DNA from: an uncultured Dorea sp.
GTDB taxonomy: Bacteria > Bacillota > Clostridia > Lachnospirales > Lachnospiraceae
Direction of reading: 5' to 3'
Assembly (NCBI GenBank): GCA_949916155.1
Contig: CATLEM010000002.1
Coordinates: forward strand, 1 to 52,557
DNA: 52,557 nucleotides
Positions 7,875-15,173 of the stretch are shown piece by piece. Numbering within the stretch: the stretch's first letter is position 1; each line of letters starts with the position of its first letter. Under the pieces are notes generated by a model that saw nothing but the letters and a program-made list of their open reading frames with translations, was not told the DNA's origin and searched no databases. A program made the position numbers and the translations under genes.

Positions 7875-9536
7875 ATGAACATAGCCGCATATTGCCGCGT
7901 ATCCACGGACAAAGAAGACCAACTAAACAGCCTGGAAGCTCAAAAAGCTTTTTTTGCCGAATACACTACCCGTACAGGTGACAACCTCATTAGATTATAT
8001 GCAGACGAAGGCATTTCCGGAACGAAAATCAAAAATCGTAAGGAATTTCTTCGTATGATGTCCGATGCTGAACATGGATTGTTCGACATGGTAGTAGTAA
8101 AAGACATCTCCCGTTTTGCCCGTAATACCGTGGATCTTCTTCAGAATGTCCGCAAATTAAAGTCATTAGGCATAGAAACTCAGTTTCTCACCGCCAATAT
8201 GACCAGCATGGGCAACAGTGAATTTGTCCTGACTATCTTCGGCGCATTGGCGCAGGAGGAAAGCGCCAATACATCCAAGCGTGTGAAGTTCGGCAAAAAA
8301 ATGAATGCAGAAAAAGGGCGGGTTCCCAACATTGTTTATGGGTATAATAAAACTATAGGCGATTACTTCAATCTGGAAATCAATCAAGAAGAGGCGGCGA
8401 TCATTCAACAGATTTACCATTGGTACACCAAAGAGGGCTATGGAGCCGCCAAGATTTCCAACAAGCTAAATGAACGTGGACTAAAGACGAAGCGTAATTG
8501 TAGGTGGAGCCAGAACGCGGTCTGTCGTATCCTTACGAATGAACTATACACCGGGAAAATCATCAACGGCAAGCAGGAAGTAGCTGATTTCCTGACTGGT
8601 AGGCGTACCGATAAGGACGAGACAGACTGGATGGTCGTAGAACGGCTAGACTTACGCATCATTGAACCAGAAACATATGAAAAGGCGCAGCAAATATTAC
8701 AGTCCAGAAATAAAGCATTCAACATGAAACATGAACGCCAGAGCAATAAATATCTATTCTCCACCTTAATTAAGTGTAAAGAGTGCGGCTGGTCTTTCCG
8801 GCGTACCGTCCGTACCTATAAAAACACGTATGTCCGTTGGGTATGCTCTGGGCATAACGGGCGCGGCGCCGATAGCTGCCCTAATGCTGTGACTATCGAT
8901 GAAGAAGAACTGATTCAGGCATTACAGGAATATTTTGCGGAAATGCTGAAACAGAAAAAGAATGTCATTCAAAATATAGTCCGCGAGTTCCAACGTATTT
9001 ATAAGGCAAAAGATGAAAATTTAGAATACGAAAAAGATTTAAACCAACAGCTTTTCAGATTACAGAAAACCCGTCAGAAATACATGGACATGTACACAGA
9101 TGATTTAATTTCACGTGAAGAACTGAATACAAAGATTGGCGGTATGCGTAAAGAAATTGAGAGACTTGAGAATGAGCTGAAAATGGTCTCCTATCATCTT
9201 ACAAAAGGAGAACAGTTAGAGTATATCCTTGGCAACACGTTTAAAGCAGTAGAAGATATCACGGACGTTCACCAGATGACTAACGAGCAGCTCAAACAGA
9301 TTATTCAGAAAATCGAAGTGGACAAAGAGGGCAATGTAGATATTTTTCTACGTTTATTCGGAGATCTGGGATTGGGCGAAACCGTATTGATTGAGAATAC
9401 GTCAAATACGACTGGGAATAATCCAAATGCAATTGGGGATATGCCCGATACAGATGGAGATATTCCCAATACGAATAAAGATACGTCCAATACGGCTGAG
9501 AGCAATACCGTTCCATATAATAACGACCATACATAA
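7875..9536 (+). CDS. Large serine recombinase (site-specific integrase)
   Basis: 553 residues. The resolvase domain occupies ~1-150, with the catalytic serine at position 10 (AYCRVSTDKEDQ), EGISGTKIKNR and DISRFARN. The recombinase domain (~165-270) is followed by a zinc ribbon (CKECGWSF, later CSGHN and SCPN) and a coiled coil (~385-440). This is the layout of integrases of clostridial conjugative and mobilisable elements. It begins with ATG after AGAGAGG. The last ~45 residues are an odd Asn/Asp/Thr/Gly-rich tail made of imperfect NT/PNT/GD(I/M)P units. Catalytic motifs look intact although the rest of the element has decayed. Confidence 0.92.
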   Translation: MNIAAYCRVSTDKEDQLNSLEAQKAFFAEYTTRTGDNLIRLYADEGISGTKIKNRKEFLRMMSDAEHGLFDMVVVKDISRFARNTVDLLQNVRKLKSLGIETQFLTANMTSMGNSEFVLTIFGALAQEESANTSKRVKFGKKMNAEKGRVPNIVYGYNKTIGDYFNLEINQEEAAIIQQIYHWYTKEGYGAAKISNKLNERGLKTKRNCRWSQNAVCRILTNELYTGKIINGKQEVADFLTGRRTDKDETDWMVVERLDLRIIEPETYEKAQQILQSRNKAFNMKHERQSNKYLFSTLIKCKECGWSFRRTVRTYKNTYVRWVCSGHNGRGADSCPNAVTIDEEELIQALQEYFAEMLKQKKNVIQNIVREFQRIYKAKDENLEYEKDLNQQLFRLQKTRQKYMDMYTDDLISREELNTKIGGMRKEIERLENELKMVSYHLTKGEQLEYILGNTFKAVEDITDVHQMTNEQLKQIIQKIEVDKEGNVDIFLRLFGDLGLGETVLIENTSNTTGNNPNAIGDMPDTDGDIPNTNKDTSNTAESNTVPYNNDHT

Positions 9537-9675
9537 AGACGTAACCGAACGCCTTATTCAGATCAATCCGTCGCTTGCATCAGAAGCGAGGAAGATATTA
9601 GATCTTAACAAATCCGAGCGGCATATACGCGGTGGACTTGCTACGCGGGAAAAATATCTCCATCAGCACGTATAG
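9529..9675 (+). pseudogene. C-terminal fragment of a small mobile-element protein
   Basis: Overlapping the recombinase end in another frame, about 48 codons read KDVTERLIQINPSLASEARK, then ILDLNKSERHIRGGLATREK and YLHQHV before TAG at 9673-9675. I have seen RHIRGGxAT(K/R)xKY endings on small proteins next to element recombinases but know no function. The upstream part of this frame runs antisense-like through the recombinase tail and lacks a start, so this is probably a remnant fused behind the recombinase by deletion. Confidence 0.45.
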
Positions 9676-9754
9676 AGCTGTAAGTTATATAAAGAAAGTT
9701 TTATAAAGAAATATTACCCTCAATGTATAATGATCAGGTAAGAGTATCGAAAAT

Positions 9755-9801
9755 AAAAAATCTCCTTCGCCATCTTTGAGAAGATGAAGGAGATTTTTTA
9801 T
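9755..9801. terminator. Bidirectional terminator
   Basis: TCTCCTTC and ATCTT pair with AAGAT and GAAGGAGA around a TGAG loop, with an A-run on the left and a T-run on the right. It can end the recombinase unit on the plus strand and the small HTH gene on the minus strand. Confidence 0.75.
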
Positions 9802-9846
9802 TTCCGCAATGTAACGTGTCAAGCGGCTGTATCTGCATTAACAGCA

Positions 9847-10053
9847 TTATTGTAATTTCAGAATGTCATTGGGCGTACACTCCAAATAGGCGCAAAGCCT
9901 TGCCAGAATATCAAGATCCATTCGCGATACTTTGCTTTTACAGTAGTTATTGAGCTGTGTACGCTGCAGATGACATACTTCACAGACACTGTTTTTGCTG
10001 ACATTTTTGTCCTTTATGACTCGTTCAAGGTCAATGTAGATCGTCATATTCAA
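9847..10053 (-). CDS. Small XRE-family HTH regulator (HTH_26-like)
   Basis: A 68-residue protein with a single Cro/C1-type helix-turn-helix: VIKDKNVSKNSVCEVCHLQR, then a recognition segment around LNNYCKSKVSRM and the usual end LCAYLECTPNDILKL. This is the compact YozG-like class that often works as a switch in mobile elements. AGAGGGG lies before the ATG on the minus strand. Its upstream region holds an inverted repeat (ATACATCT at 10082-10089 and AGATGTAT at 10134-10141) that could be its operator. It may be the last gene of the island or a host regulator. Confidence 0.8.
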   Translation of the reverse strand: MNMTIYIDLERVIKDKNVSKNSVCEVCHLQRTQLNNYCKSKVSRMDLDILARLCAYLECTPNDILKLQ

Positions 10054-10202
10054 ACCCCTCTCTTGCTAAGTAAAATTATAGATACATCTCTATTGAAACA
10101 TAAGTTGTATTACCATACACTGTATGACTTTACAGATGTATTGAAATGAGGGTTTCTGTGAATTGTTACGGAATTGCCGGTAAATTGTCTATACGAATAA
10201 TC

Positions 10203-10231
10203 TTGACATTCTTTTGCCTTTGCATTATGAT
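10203..10231 (+). promoter_or_regulatory. Promoter of the thiT transcript
   Basis: A perfect TTGACA at 10203-10208 and TATGAT at 10226-10231 with a 17-base spacer lie about 30 bases before the riboswitch. Confidence 0.75.
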
Positions 10232-10258
10232 AATCCTTGTAAAAATTACAGATGATTG

Positions 10259-10354
10259 ATGACAAGGGAGCTTGCATGGAAGCAGGCTGAGAGTGGGCTG
10301 ATACCGCCCAGACCTATAACCTGATTTGGATAATGCCAACGTAGGGATGCGTTA
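10259..10354 (+). promoter_or_regulatory. TPP riboswitch (THI element)
   Basis: The thiamine pyrophosphate aptamer is recognisable from GGGAGC, the invariant CTGAGA (10287-10292), the ACCTGAT core from 10319 and GGATAATGCCAACGTAGGGA (10328-10347). It sits between a consensus promoter and a terminator that overlaps the ribosome site of thiT, so TPP binding should switch the transporter off. Confidence 0.95.
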
Positions 10355-10369
10355 TGAGAGATGTTGAAT

Positions 10370-10406
10370 CTCCTTTGTCTTCAATCGAAGATAAAGGAGG
10401 TTTTTT
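10370..10406 (+). terminator. Riboswitch expression platform: terminator that also hides the RBS
   Basis: CTCCTTTgTCTTC (10370-10382) pairs with GAAGAtAAAGGAG (10387-10399), followed by GTTTTTT. The 3' arm contains AAAGGAGG, the ribosome site of thiT, so the same hairpin would both stop transcription and mask translation. Confidence 0.85.
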
Positions 10407-11072
10407 ATGTTTCCATTTTTAGTAAATGCGGAGGGCGGCCTTACAACGGCCGGTTATGCTGTATGTATTTGGGTGGGGATTCTGCTGTTCGTGACAGCGG
10501 TGATTTTCGCCGGAAAAAACTCCAGAAAGAGCAGGATGTCTACAAAACAGCTTGTTTTCTGCGCGATGGCAATGGCGCTTGCTTTTGTAACATCTTATAT
10601 TAAAATAGTTAAGATGCCCTGGGGCGGGAGCGTGACTCTGTGCAGCATGCTTTTTATCGTACTGATTGCGAACTGGTACGGTGTCAAGGCAGGGATTTTA
10701 GTAGGATTCGCCTACAGTATCCTTCAATTTATACAGGAGCCTTTCGTGCTGTCTTTCTTTCAAGTATGCTGCGATTACATTCTGGCTTTCGGAGCGCTTG
10801 GTATTGCCGGATTTTTCGCAGGGCAGTCGCATAGTCTGGTGAAAGGATATATAGCGGCTGTGCTGGCAAGAGGGGCGTTTCATGCATTAGGCGGTTATCT
10901 GTACTGGATGGATTATATGCCGGAAAATTTTCCGCAGTCTCTAAAAAGCATATACCCTATCGCGTATAATTATAGTTTCCTGTTGGTGGAGGGATTGATC
11001 ACGCTAGCGATCATATCCATACCTGCAGTAGCGAACGCGTTAACTCAGGTGAAAAAGACGGCGGTTTCTTAA
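10407..11072 (+). CDS. thiT: Energy-coupled thiamine transporter S component ThiT
   Basis: A 221-residue protein with about six membrane helices. The ThiT/YuaJ core is clear: RMSTKQLVFCAMAMALAFVT, then the substrate-loop style GGSVTLCSMLFIVLIANWYG and IQEPFVLSF. It binds thiamine in the membrane and works with the ECF energising module, which is not in this window. The N-terminus is longer than usual, with an extra helix (~15-35). The TPP riboswitch directly upstream supports the substrate assignment. It fits the thiN gene at 36754, which turns imported thiamine into TPP. It is convergent with, and overlaps by 4 bases, the LysR gene. Confidence 0.93.
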   Translation: MFPFLVNAEGGLTTAGYAVCIWVGILLFVTAVIFAGKNSRKSRMSTKQLVFCAMAMALAFVTSYIKIVKMPWGGSVTLCSMLFIVLIANWYGVKAGILVGFAYSILQFIQEPFVLSFFQVCCDYILAFGALGIAGFFAGQSHSLVKGYIAAVLARGAFHALGGYLYWMDYMPENFPQSLKSIYPIAYNYSFLLVEGLITLAIISIPAVANALTQVKKTAVS

Positions 11073-11962
11073 AAATGCATGAAAAGATTGATTTTACCGC
11101 TCCACTCTTCTGCAAAAGATAAGAACTTTAATGTGGCCGGGGAAGGCTGCGTGTCCGGAAGCCATGCGGCGCCTAGAACACGGGAGTAATGTTCCGTAAA
11201 GGAACGTACACAGATATCAAAGGGGGCATTATGTAACAGCAGTTTTGGCAGGATCGTAATACCGAATCCTTTTTCTACCAGTTTTAAGGCGGCAAAATCC
11301 TCATTGACCTGATAGCGAATTTTAGGTCGTATGCCGTTCATCTCAAAAATCTTACCTGTTTCGTAGTCCAGACGGTCGCAGGTCAGTATAAAGTCCTGTT
11401 TGTCAACGTCGGAAAGGGAAACCGCAACCTGCTCGGAAAGGGGATGATCCTTTGGAGTTACCAGCATAAGTTCATCCTTTCCCAAAGGAATAAAAGGATA
11501 ATCCGGAACGGAATAGCGTGAGACAAAGATACAGTCTAGTTTGTTATTCTTCAGGTTGGCGATAAGTGGGCGGAAACCTTCCACATACAGATCAAAAGTA
11601 ATCTTTGGATAAAATTCTGAAAATTTCCGCAGAATATCTGGCAGCCAGTGATAAGAAATGCTCTGGATCGAGCCAATACGGATATAACCGCTGTCGAGGC
11701 TGTTAAGGTCGGCAGCGGTCTGTTGTATCTTTTTTTCCTCGTAACAGATGTTTTCCAGGGAATGTACGATCTCTTCTGTATTCGGCAGAAGCGAGACACC
11801 GTGTTTGGTACGTTTAAACAAGGAAAGCCCCAGTTCTTTTTCAAAGCTTTTGATTAGCTGGCTGACGGCAGACTGCGTATAACTGAATCTGGCTGCAGTT
11901 TTAGAAATGTTGCCTGTCTTGCATACATCTAGTATGATTTCATATTTACTCACTGTTTTCAC
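11069..11962 (-). CDS. LysR-family transcriptional regulator
   Basis: 297 residues with the N-terminal winged HTH (KTGNISKTAARFSYTQSAVS, then QLIKSFEKELGLSLFKRTKH) and a substrate-binding effector domain (~90-290) with typical segments such as GYIRIGSIQSISYHWLPDIL. The frame opens with GTG at 11962; a second GTG at 11951-11953 has better spacing to GGAG and may be the real start. It is divergent from the IlvD-like and cyclodeaminase-like genes, so it most likely controls them through the palindromic AT-rich region between. The effector is unknown, perhaps an amino acid or hydroxy-acid. Confidence 0.9.
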   Translation of the reverse strand: MKTVSKYEIILDVCKTGNISKTAARFSYTQSAVSQLIKSFEKELGLSLFKRTKHGVSLLPNTEEIVHSLENICYEEKKIQQTAADLNSLDSGYIRIGSIQSISYHWLPDILRKFSEFYPKITFDLYVEGFRPLIANLKNNKLDCIFVSRYSVPDYPFIPLGKDELMLVTPKDHPLSEQVAVSLSDVDKQDFILTCDRLDYETGKIFEMNGIRPKIRYQVNEDFAALKLVEKGFGITILPKLLLHNAPFDICVRSFTEHYSRVLGAAWLPDTQPSPATLKFLSFAEEWSGKINLFMHF

Positions 11963-12048
11963 TCCAAAATATAAGAAAAATTAATATGTAAAATTAAGAA
12001 AGCTTAAAAGGTCGGGTAAAATTTAATTTTTACGGGAGATATAAGCGT

Positions 12049-12095
12049 AACTTATAACTTTGATAAATAACTTTAAGTTTATTTATCTATAAGTT
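12049..12095. promoter_or_regulatory. Nested palindrome, probable LysR operator
   Basis: GATAAATAA (12062-12070) and TTATTTATC (12079-12087) form an inverted repeat, framed by AACTTAT (12049-12055) and ATAAGTT (12089-12095). It lies in the divergent region between the LysR gene and the dehydratase gene, where LysR proteins bind. Confidence 0.5.
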
Positions 12096-12145
12096 TTCTT
12101 TATTATAAACATAAGGGATAAATAGCTGTCAAGAAGATTTGCGAA

Positions 12146-12174
12146 GGTTACTGAGGGCGGAGTGAAAAGTAACC
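12146..12174 (+). repeat. Short hairpin repeat containing GTGAAAAGTAACC
   Basis: GGTTACT (12146-12152) pairs with AGTAACC (12168-12174). The 13-base piece at 12162-12174 recurs exactly in inverted orientation at 52524-52536, in both cases with a nearby GGCG. It may be a member of an intergenic repeat family. Confidence 0.4.
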
Positions 12175-12246
12175 AGTAACCAGACGGTTGTTATGAGCGG
12201 CTTGCGGACTGTGAACCGTAATGGCAGGTAAAGAAGGAGGAGAAAT

Positions 12247-13911
12247 ATGGGTACAGAATTTTGGAATGGAGCAGAAGCGGCACATCGGCGTGTCATGATG
12301 AAGGCGGCCGGATATTCGGACAGCGATATCAGGAAGAAACCGCACATCGGCGTGCCTAATTCATACATGGCAGGATCGCCGGGATCTGCGCACCTGCATC
12401 AGATTGCCGAGGCAGTCAAGGAGGGAATCTGGGCGGCAGGCGGCGTGCCGGTAGAATTCGGGATTCCGGCAACCTGCGGAAATATGGCAAATGGCGCGGA
12501 AGAGCTGAAATATGAGCAGGTAGGAAGAGATATTGTCGCCATGTCTGTCGAATTTGTCACAAGAGTACATAATTTTGACGGTCTTGTCATGGTTGCGTCC
12601 TGCGACAATATCATTGCCGGATGTTATCTTGCGGCAATGCGGCTTGATATTCCGTCTATGGTTGTGACGGGCGGTTCTATGCAGCCGGGACAGTACTGCG
12701 GTAAGACAGTCGTGGAAGCGGATCTGGATGCGGCGCGTTTTTCCGGCGCGACAGAGGAAGAACTGTTTGGTCTAGAGGACAGTGTCTGCCCGTCTTTCGG
12801 GGCATGTCCTTCTATGGGAACGGCAAATACCATGCAGATGTTAGGAGAAGTCCTGAACCTGGTACTCCCCGGTACGGCAACGATTCCTGCGTCTGATAAT
12901 GCAAAGCTCCGGAGAGCAAGAGAAGCCGGGGCGTATGCAGTGGAGCTTGTGAAGGCGGGAAGGAAGCCGTCAGAGCTGATCACAAAAGAAGTGCTGATGA
13001 ATGCGATCATGTTTGATATGGCAGTGGCAGGTTCTACCAATGCGGTACTGCATCTACAGTCCTATGCCTATGAGCTTGGGATCAAGGTTACACTGGCGGA
13101 TTTTGAAAAATACGCAGGAGAGATTCCGTGTATCAATGCGGTTGTTCCAAGCGGACCTTATACGGTCGTTGATTTCCACTACGCAGGCGGCGTGATGAAT
13201 GTGATGAAGCAGTTGGAGAGCAAGCTTTTTACCGATGTACCGGGTATGTATGGAATTACGTGGAAGGAAATGCTGTCAAAGGTAACTCCTCAGGTGAATA
13301 AGGTCATTCATTCTCTGGAAAAACCGTTGTTTAATGAACCGGGACTGAAGATTTTAAGAGGCAATTTATCGCCGAACGGCGCCATTGTCCGTCCTACGGC
13401 TGTCTATGAGGAAGTGAAGTATCTGAAAGGCAAAGCAAAGGTATTTGATGGAGACAGGCCGGCTTTTGAGGCAATACAGGCAGGTGAGATCGTACCCGGA
13501 GATATCATTGTGATCCGTTATGAAGGGTGTAAGGGAGCGCCGGGCATGAAAGAGCTGATGCTGAGTATCGATGCCCTGATCGGAAAAGGACTGCATAAGA
13601 GTGTTGGATTGATTTCCGATGCGAGATTTTCCGGATTTAATTTCGGCGCGATCGTCGGACATGTATCGCCGGAGGCTTATGACGGAGGCCTGATTGCCCT
13701 TGTAGAAAACGGAGACGAGATCGTCATGGATATTAAGGGAGGGGAGATTTCGCTTCTGGTGCCGGAGGACGAGATTGAGAGAAGAAGAAAGGTCTGGGTA
13801 TGCCCGCCGTTAAAAGAAGCAAAGGGCTGCCTTAACATCTATGCGAAGATGTGCCGCCCGGCAGAAGAAGGCGGAGCGATGCAGCCATGGGGACTTGATG
13901 CGCGTTTTTGA
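12247..13911 (+). CDS. IlvD/Edd-family dehydratase with altered active site
   Basis: 554 residues, collinear with dihydroxy-acid dehydratase along the whole length (GACPSMGTANTM, AVAGSTNAVLHLQS, GCKGAPGMKEL, ARFSGFNFGAIVGHVSPEA). In IlvD a Cys in the motif TPCN binds the Fe-S cluster; here the aligned segment is SPGS (44-47), so that Cys is Gly46. The CDK motif, whose Lys is carbamylated, reads CDN (119-121). The third cluster Cys (C187) is kept, as is the Ser of RFSG. The name dihydroxy-acid dehydratase is therefore unsafe; a different sugar-acid or hydroxy-acid substrate or cofactor use is possible. A cyclodeaminase-family gene follows 98 bases later and a LysR gene is divergent. AAGGAGGAG fixes the start. 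Confidence 0.8.
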   Translation: MGTEFWNGAEAAHRRVMMKAAGYSDSDIRKKPHIGVPNSYMAGSPGSAHLHQIAEAVKEGIWAAGGVPVEFGIPATCGNMANGAEELKYEQVGRDIVAMSVEFVTRVHNFDGLVMVASCDNIIAGCYLAAMRLDIPSMVVTGGSMQPGQYCGKTVVEADLDAARFSGATEEELFGLEDSVCPSFGACPSMGTANTMQMLGEVLNLVLPGTATIPASDNAKLRRAREAGAYAVELVKAGRKPSELITKEVLMNAIMFDMAVAGSTNAVLHLQSYAYELGIKVTLADFEKYAGEIPCINAVVPSGPYTVVDFHYAGGVMNVMKQLESKLFTDVPGMYGITWKEMLSKVTPQVNKVIHSLEKPLFNEPGLKILRGNLSPNGAIVRPTAVYEEVKYLKGKAKVFDGDRPAFEAIQAGEIVPGDIIVIRYEGCKGAPGMKELMLSIDALIGKGLHKSVGLISDARFSGFNFGAIVGHVSPEAYDGGLIALVENGDEIVMDIKGGEISLLVPEDEIERRRKVWVCPPLKEAKGCLNIYAKMCRPAEEGGAMQPWGLDARF

Positions 13912-14009
13912 AGCACCGGCAAATATTGCTGCTTTAGTATTGATTTATATGTCGTGCTCTTTTATTATTACATTAACAAGAGAGAAAAAAATGGGTAAGG
14001 AGGAAAAAC

Positions 14010-14996
14010 ATGTTACTTTTGTCAAGAGAGGATATTAAAAAGGTATTTTCAATCCGTGATGCTGTGGAGGCAGATAAAAAGGCATTCACACTTGTAGCAG
14101 AGGGGAAATGTGATTCACCGCTCCGTACAAAGATTCAGGCGCCGAAATATGACGGCTGCTTTCTGTTCATGCCGGCGTACGTAGAAGAGATGGACACAGC
14201 GGCGCTTAAGACGGTCAATATTTTCCCGCATAATATTGACAACGGGCTGCCGTCGTCACCGGCCCAGGTGCTTTTGATCGACGGGAAGACAGGCGTTGTG
14301 ACAGCGGTTTTGGACGGTACTTATGTAACACAGCTTCGGACAGGGGCATCTTCCGGCGTGGCATTTGATATGCTGGCGAAGAAGGACTGCCGTATCGGGG
14401 CGTTGATCGGAACCGGAGGACAGGCTGCCACACAGTTAGAAGCGATGATCGCGGTGAGAAAACTTGAAGAAGTACGGGTGTTCGATTTGAATCATGAGAG
14501 AACGGTGGAGTTTGCAGAGCAGATGCAGAAAGAACTGCAATCTTACGGAACCAGGATCATAGCGGCAAAATCCTCTGACGAAGCAATCGATGACGCGGAT
14601 CTTCTGATCACAGTCACGCCGTCATCCAGGCCTGTATTTGACGGGACAAAGATAAAGAAGGGATGTACGATAAGCTGCGTGGGTGCTTACCAGCACCATA
14701 TGCAGGAGATGGATCCGGCGGTACTGCCGCGCGCAGCAAAGATTTACTTTGATTCCCAGGAGGCAGTTCTTTCAGAATCCGGAGATATCCTGATACCGCT
14801 TGAGGAAGGAATCATCACAAAGGACGATTTCACCGGGGATATCGGAGACGTCATCAAGGGAGAGCTTATCGGCAGAGAAAATGATGATGAGATCATTGTA
14901 TATGAAACGGTCGGCGTAGGAGCGCAGGATCTTGTAACTGCAAAGACCATTTATGAGAAGGCTCTTAAAGCAGGAGTCGGTACACAGTGGGGATAA
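14010..14996 (+). CDS. Ornithine cyclodeaminase / mu-crystallin family protein
   Basis: 328 residues starting after AAGGAGG. The family's NAD-binding Rossmann region is visible (ALIGTGGQAATQLEAMIAVR, ~130-150), as are the substrate-side motifs LRTGASSGVAFDMLAKKD (~110-127) and VGAYQHHMQEMDP (~228-240). Members include ornithine cyclodeaminase, alanine dehydrogenase of the archaeal type, ketimine reductases and opine-type enzymes, so the reaction cannot be fixed. It probably shares a transcript with the IlvD-like gene, under the divergent LysR protein. The pair suggests metabolism of one amino-acid-derived compound. Confidence 0.85.
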   Translation: MLLLSREDIKKVFSIRDAVEADKKAFTLVAEGKCDSPLRTKIQAPKYDGCFLFMPAYVEEMDTAALKTVNIFPHNIDNGLPSSPAQVLLIDGKTGVVTAVLDGTYVTQLRTGASSGVAFDMLAKKDCRIGALIGTGGQAATQLEAMIAVRKLEEVRVFDLNHERTVEFAEQMQKELQSYGTRIIAAKSSDEAIDDADLLITVTPSSRPVFDGTKIKKGCTISCVGAYQHHMQEMDPAVLPRAAKIYFDSQEAVLSESGDILIPLEEGIITKDDFTGDIGDVIKGELIGRENDDEIIVYETVGVGAQDLVTAKTIYEKALKAGVGTQWG

Positions 14997-15077
14997 AGAA
15001 GAGCGTCCCTGCGCGGGAAGGGTGTCTCTGCCGGATGGATTAATGCTGAGCAATTTGTTTGAAAGTATTCAAAAGAA

Positions 15078-15104
15078 TTAGCACTCGCTACTTGACATGG
15101 CTAA
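15078..15104. promoter_or_regulatory. CIRCE-like HrcA operator upstream of clpB
   Basis: The left half TTAGCACTC is a perfect CIRCE half-site. After exactly 9 bases comes CATGGCTAA, matching 6 of 9 positions of the right half GAGTGCTAA. It overlaps the -35 box of the clpB promoter, as a repressor site should. Confidence 0.65.
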
Positions 15105-15120
15105 TAATAAGTGTTATATT
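15092..15120 (+). promoter_or_regulatory. Promoter of clpB
   Basis: TTGACA at 15092-15097 and TATATT at 15115-15120 with a 17-base spacer, overlapping the CIRCE-like site. Confidence 0.8.
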
Positions 15121-15173
15121 TCAACTAGAACAGAAAAATACTTTATATGGCATGTCAAGAAGGAGGCATTGTT

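Noticed and set aside
8438-8764. Long antisense reading frame within the recombinase gene
   Set aside because: It has no ribosome site and covers conserved recombinase domains; a shadow of codon use.
10082-10141. Inverted repeat ATACATCT / AGATGTAT as a definite operator
   Set aside because: Eight-bp arms 44 bases apart in AT-rich DNA can arise by chance; noted only under the small HTH gene.
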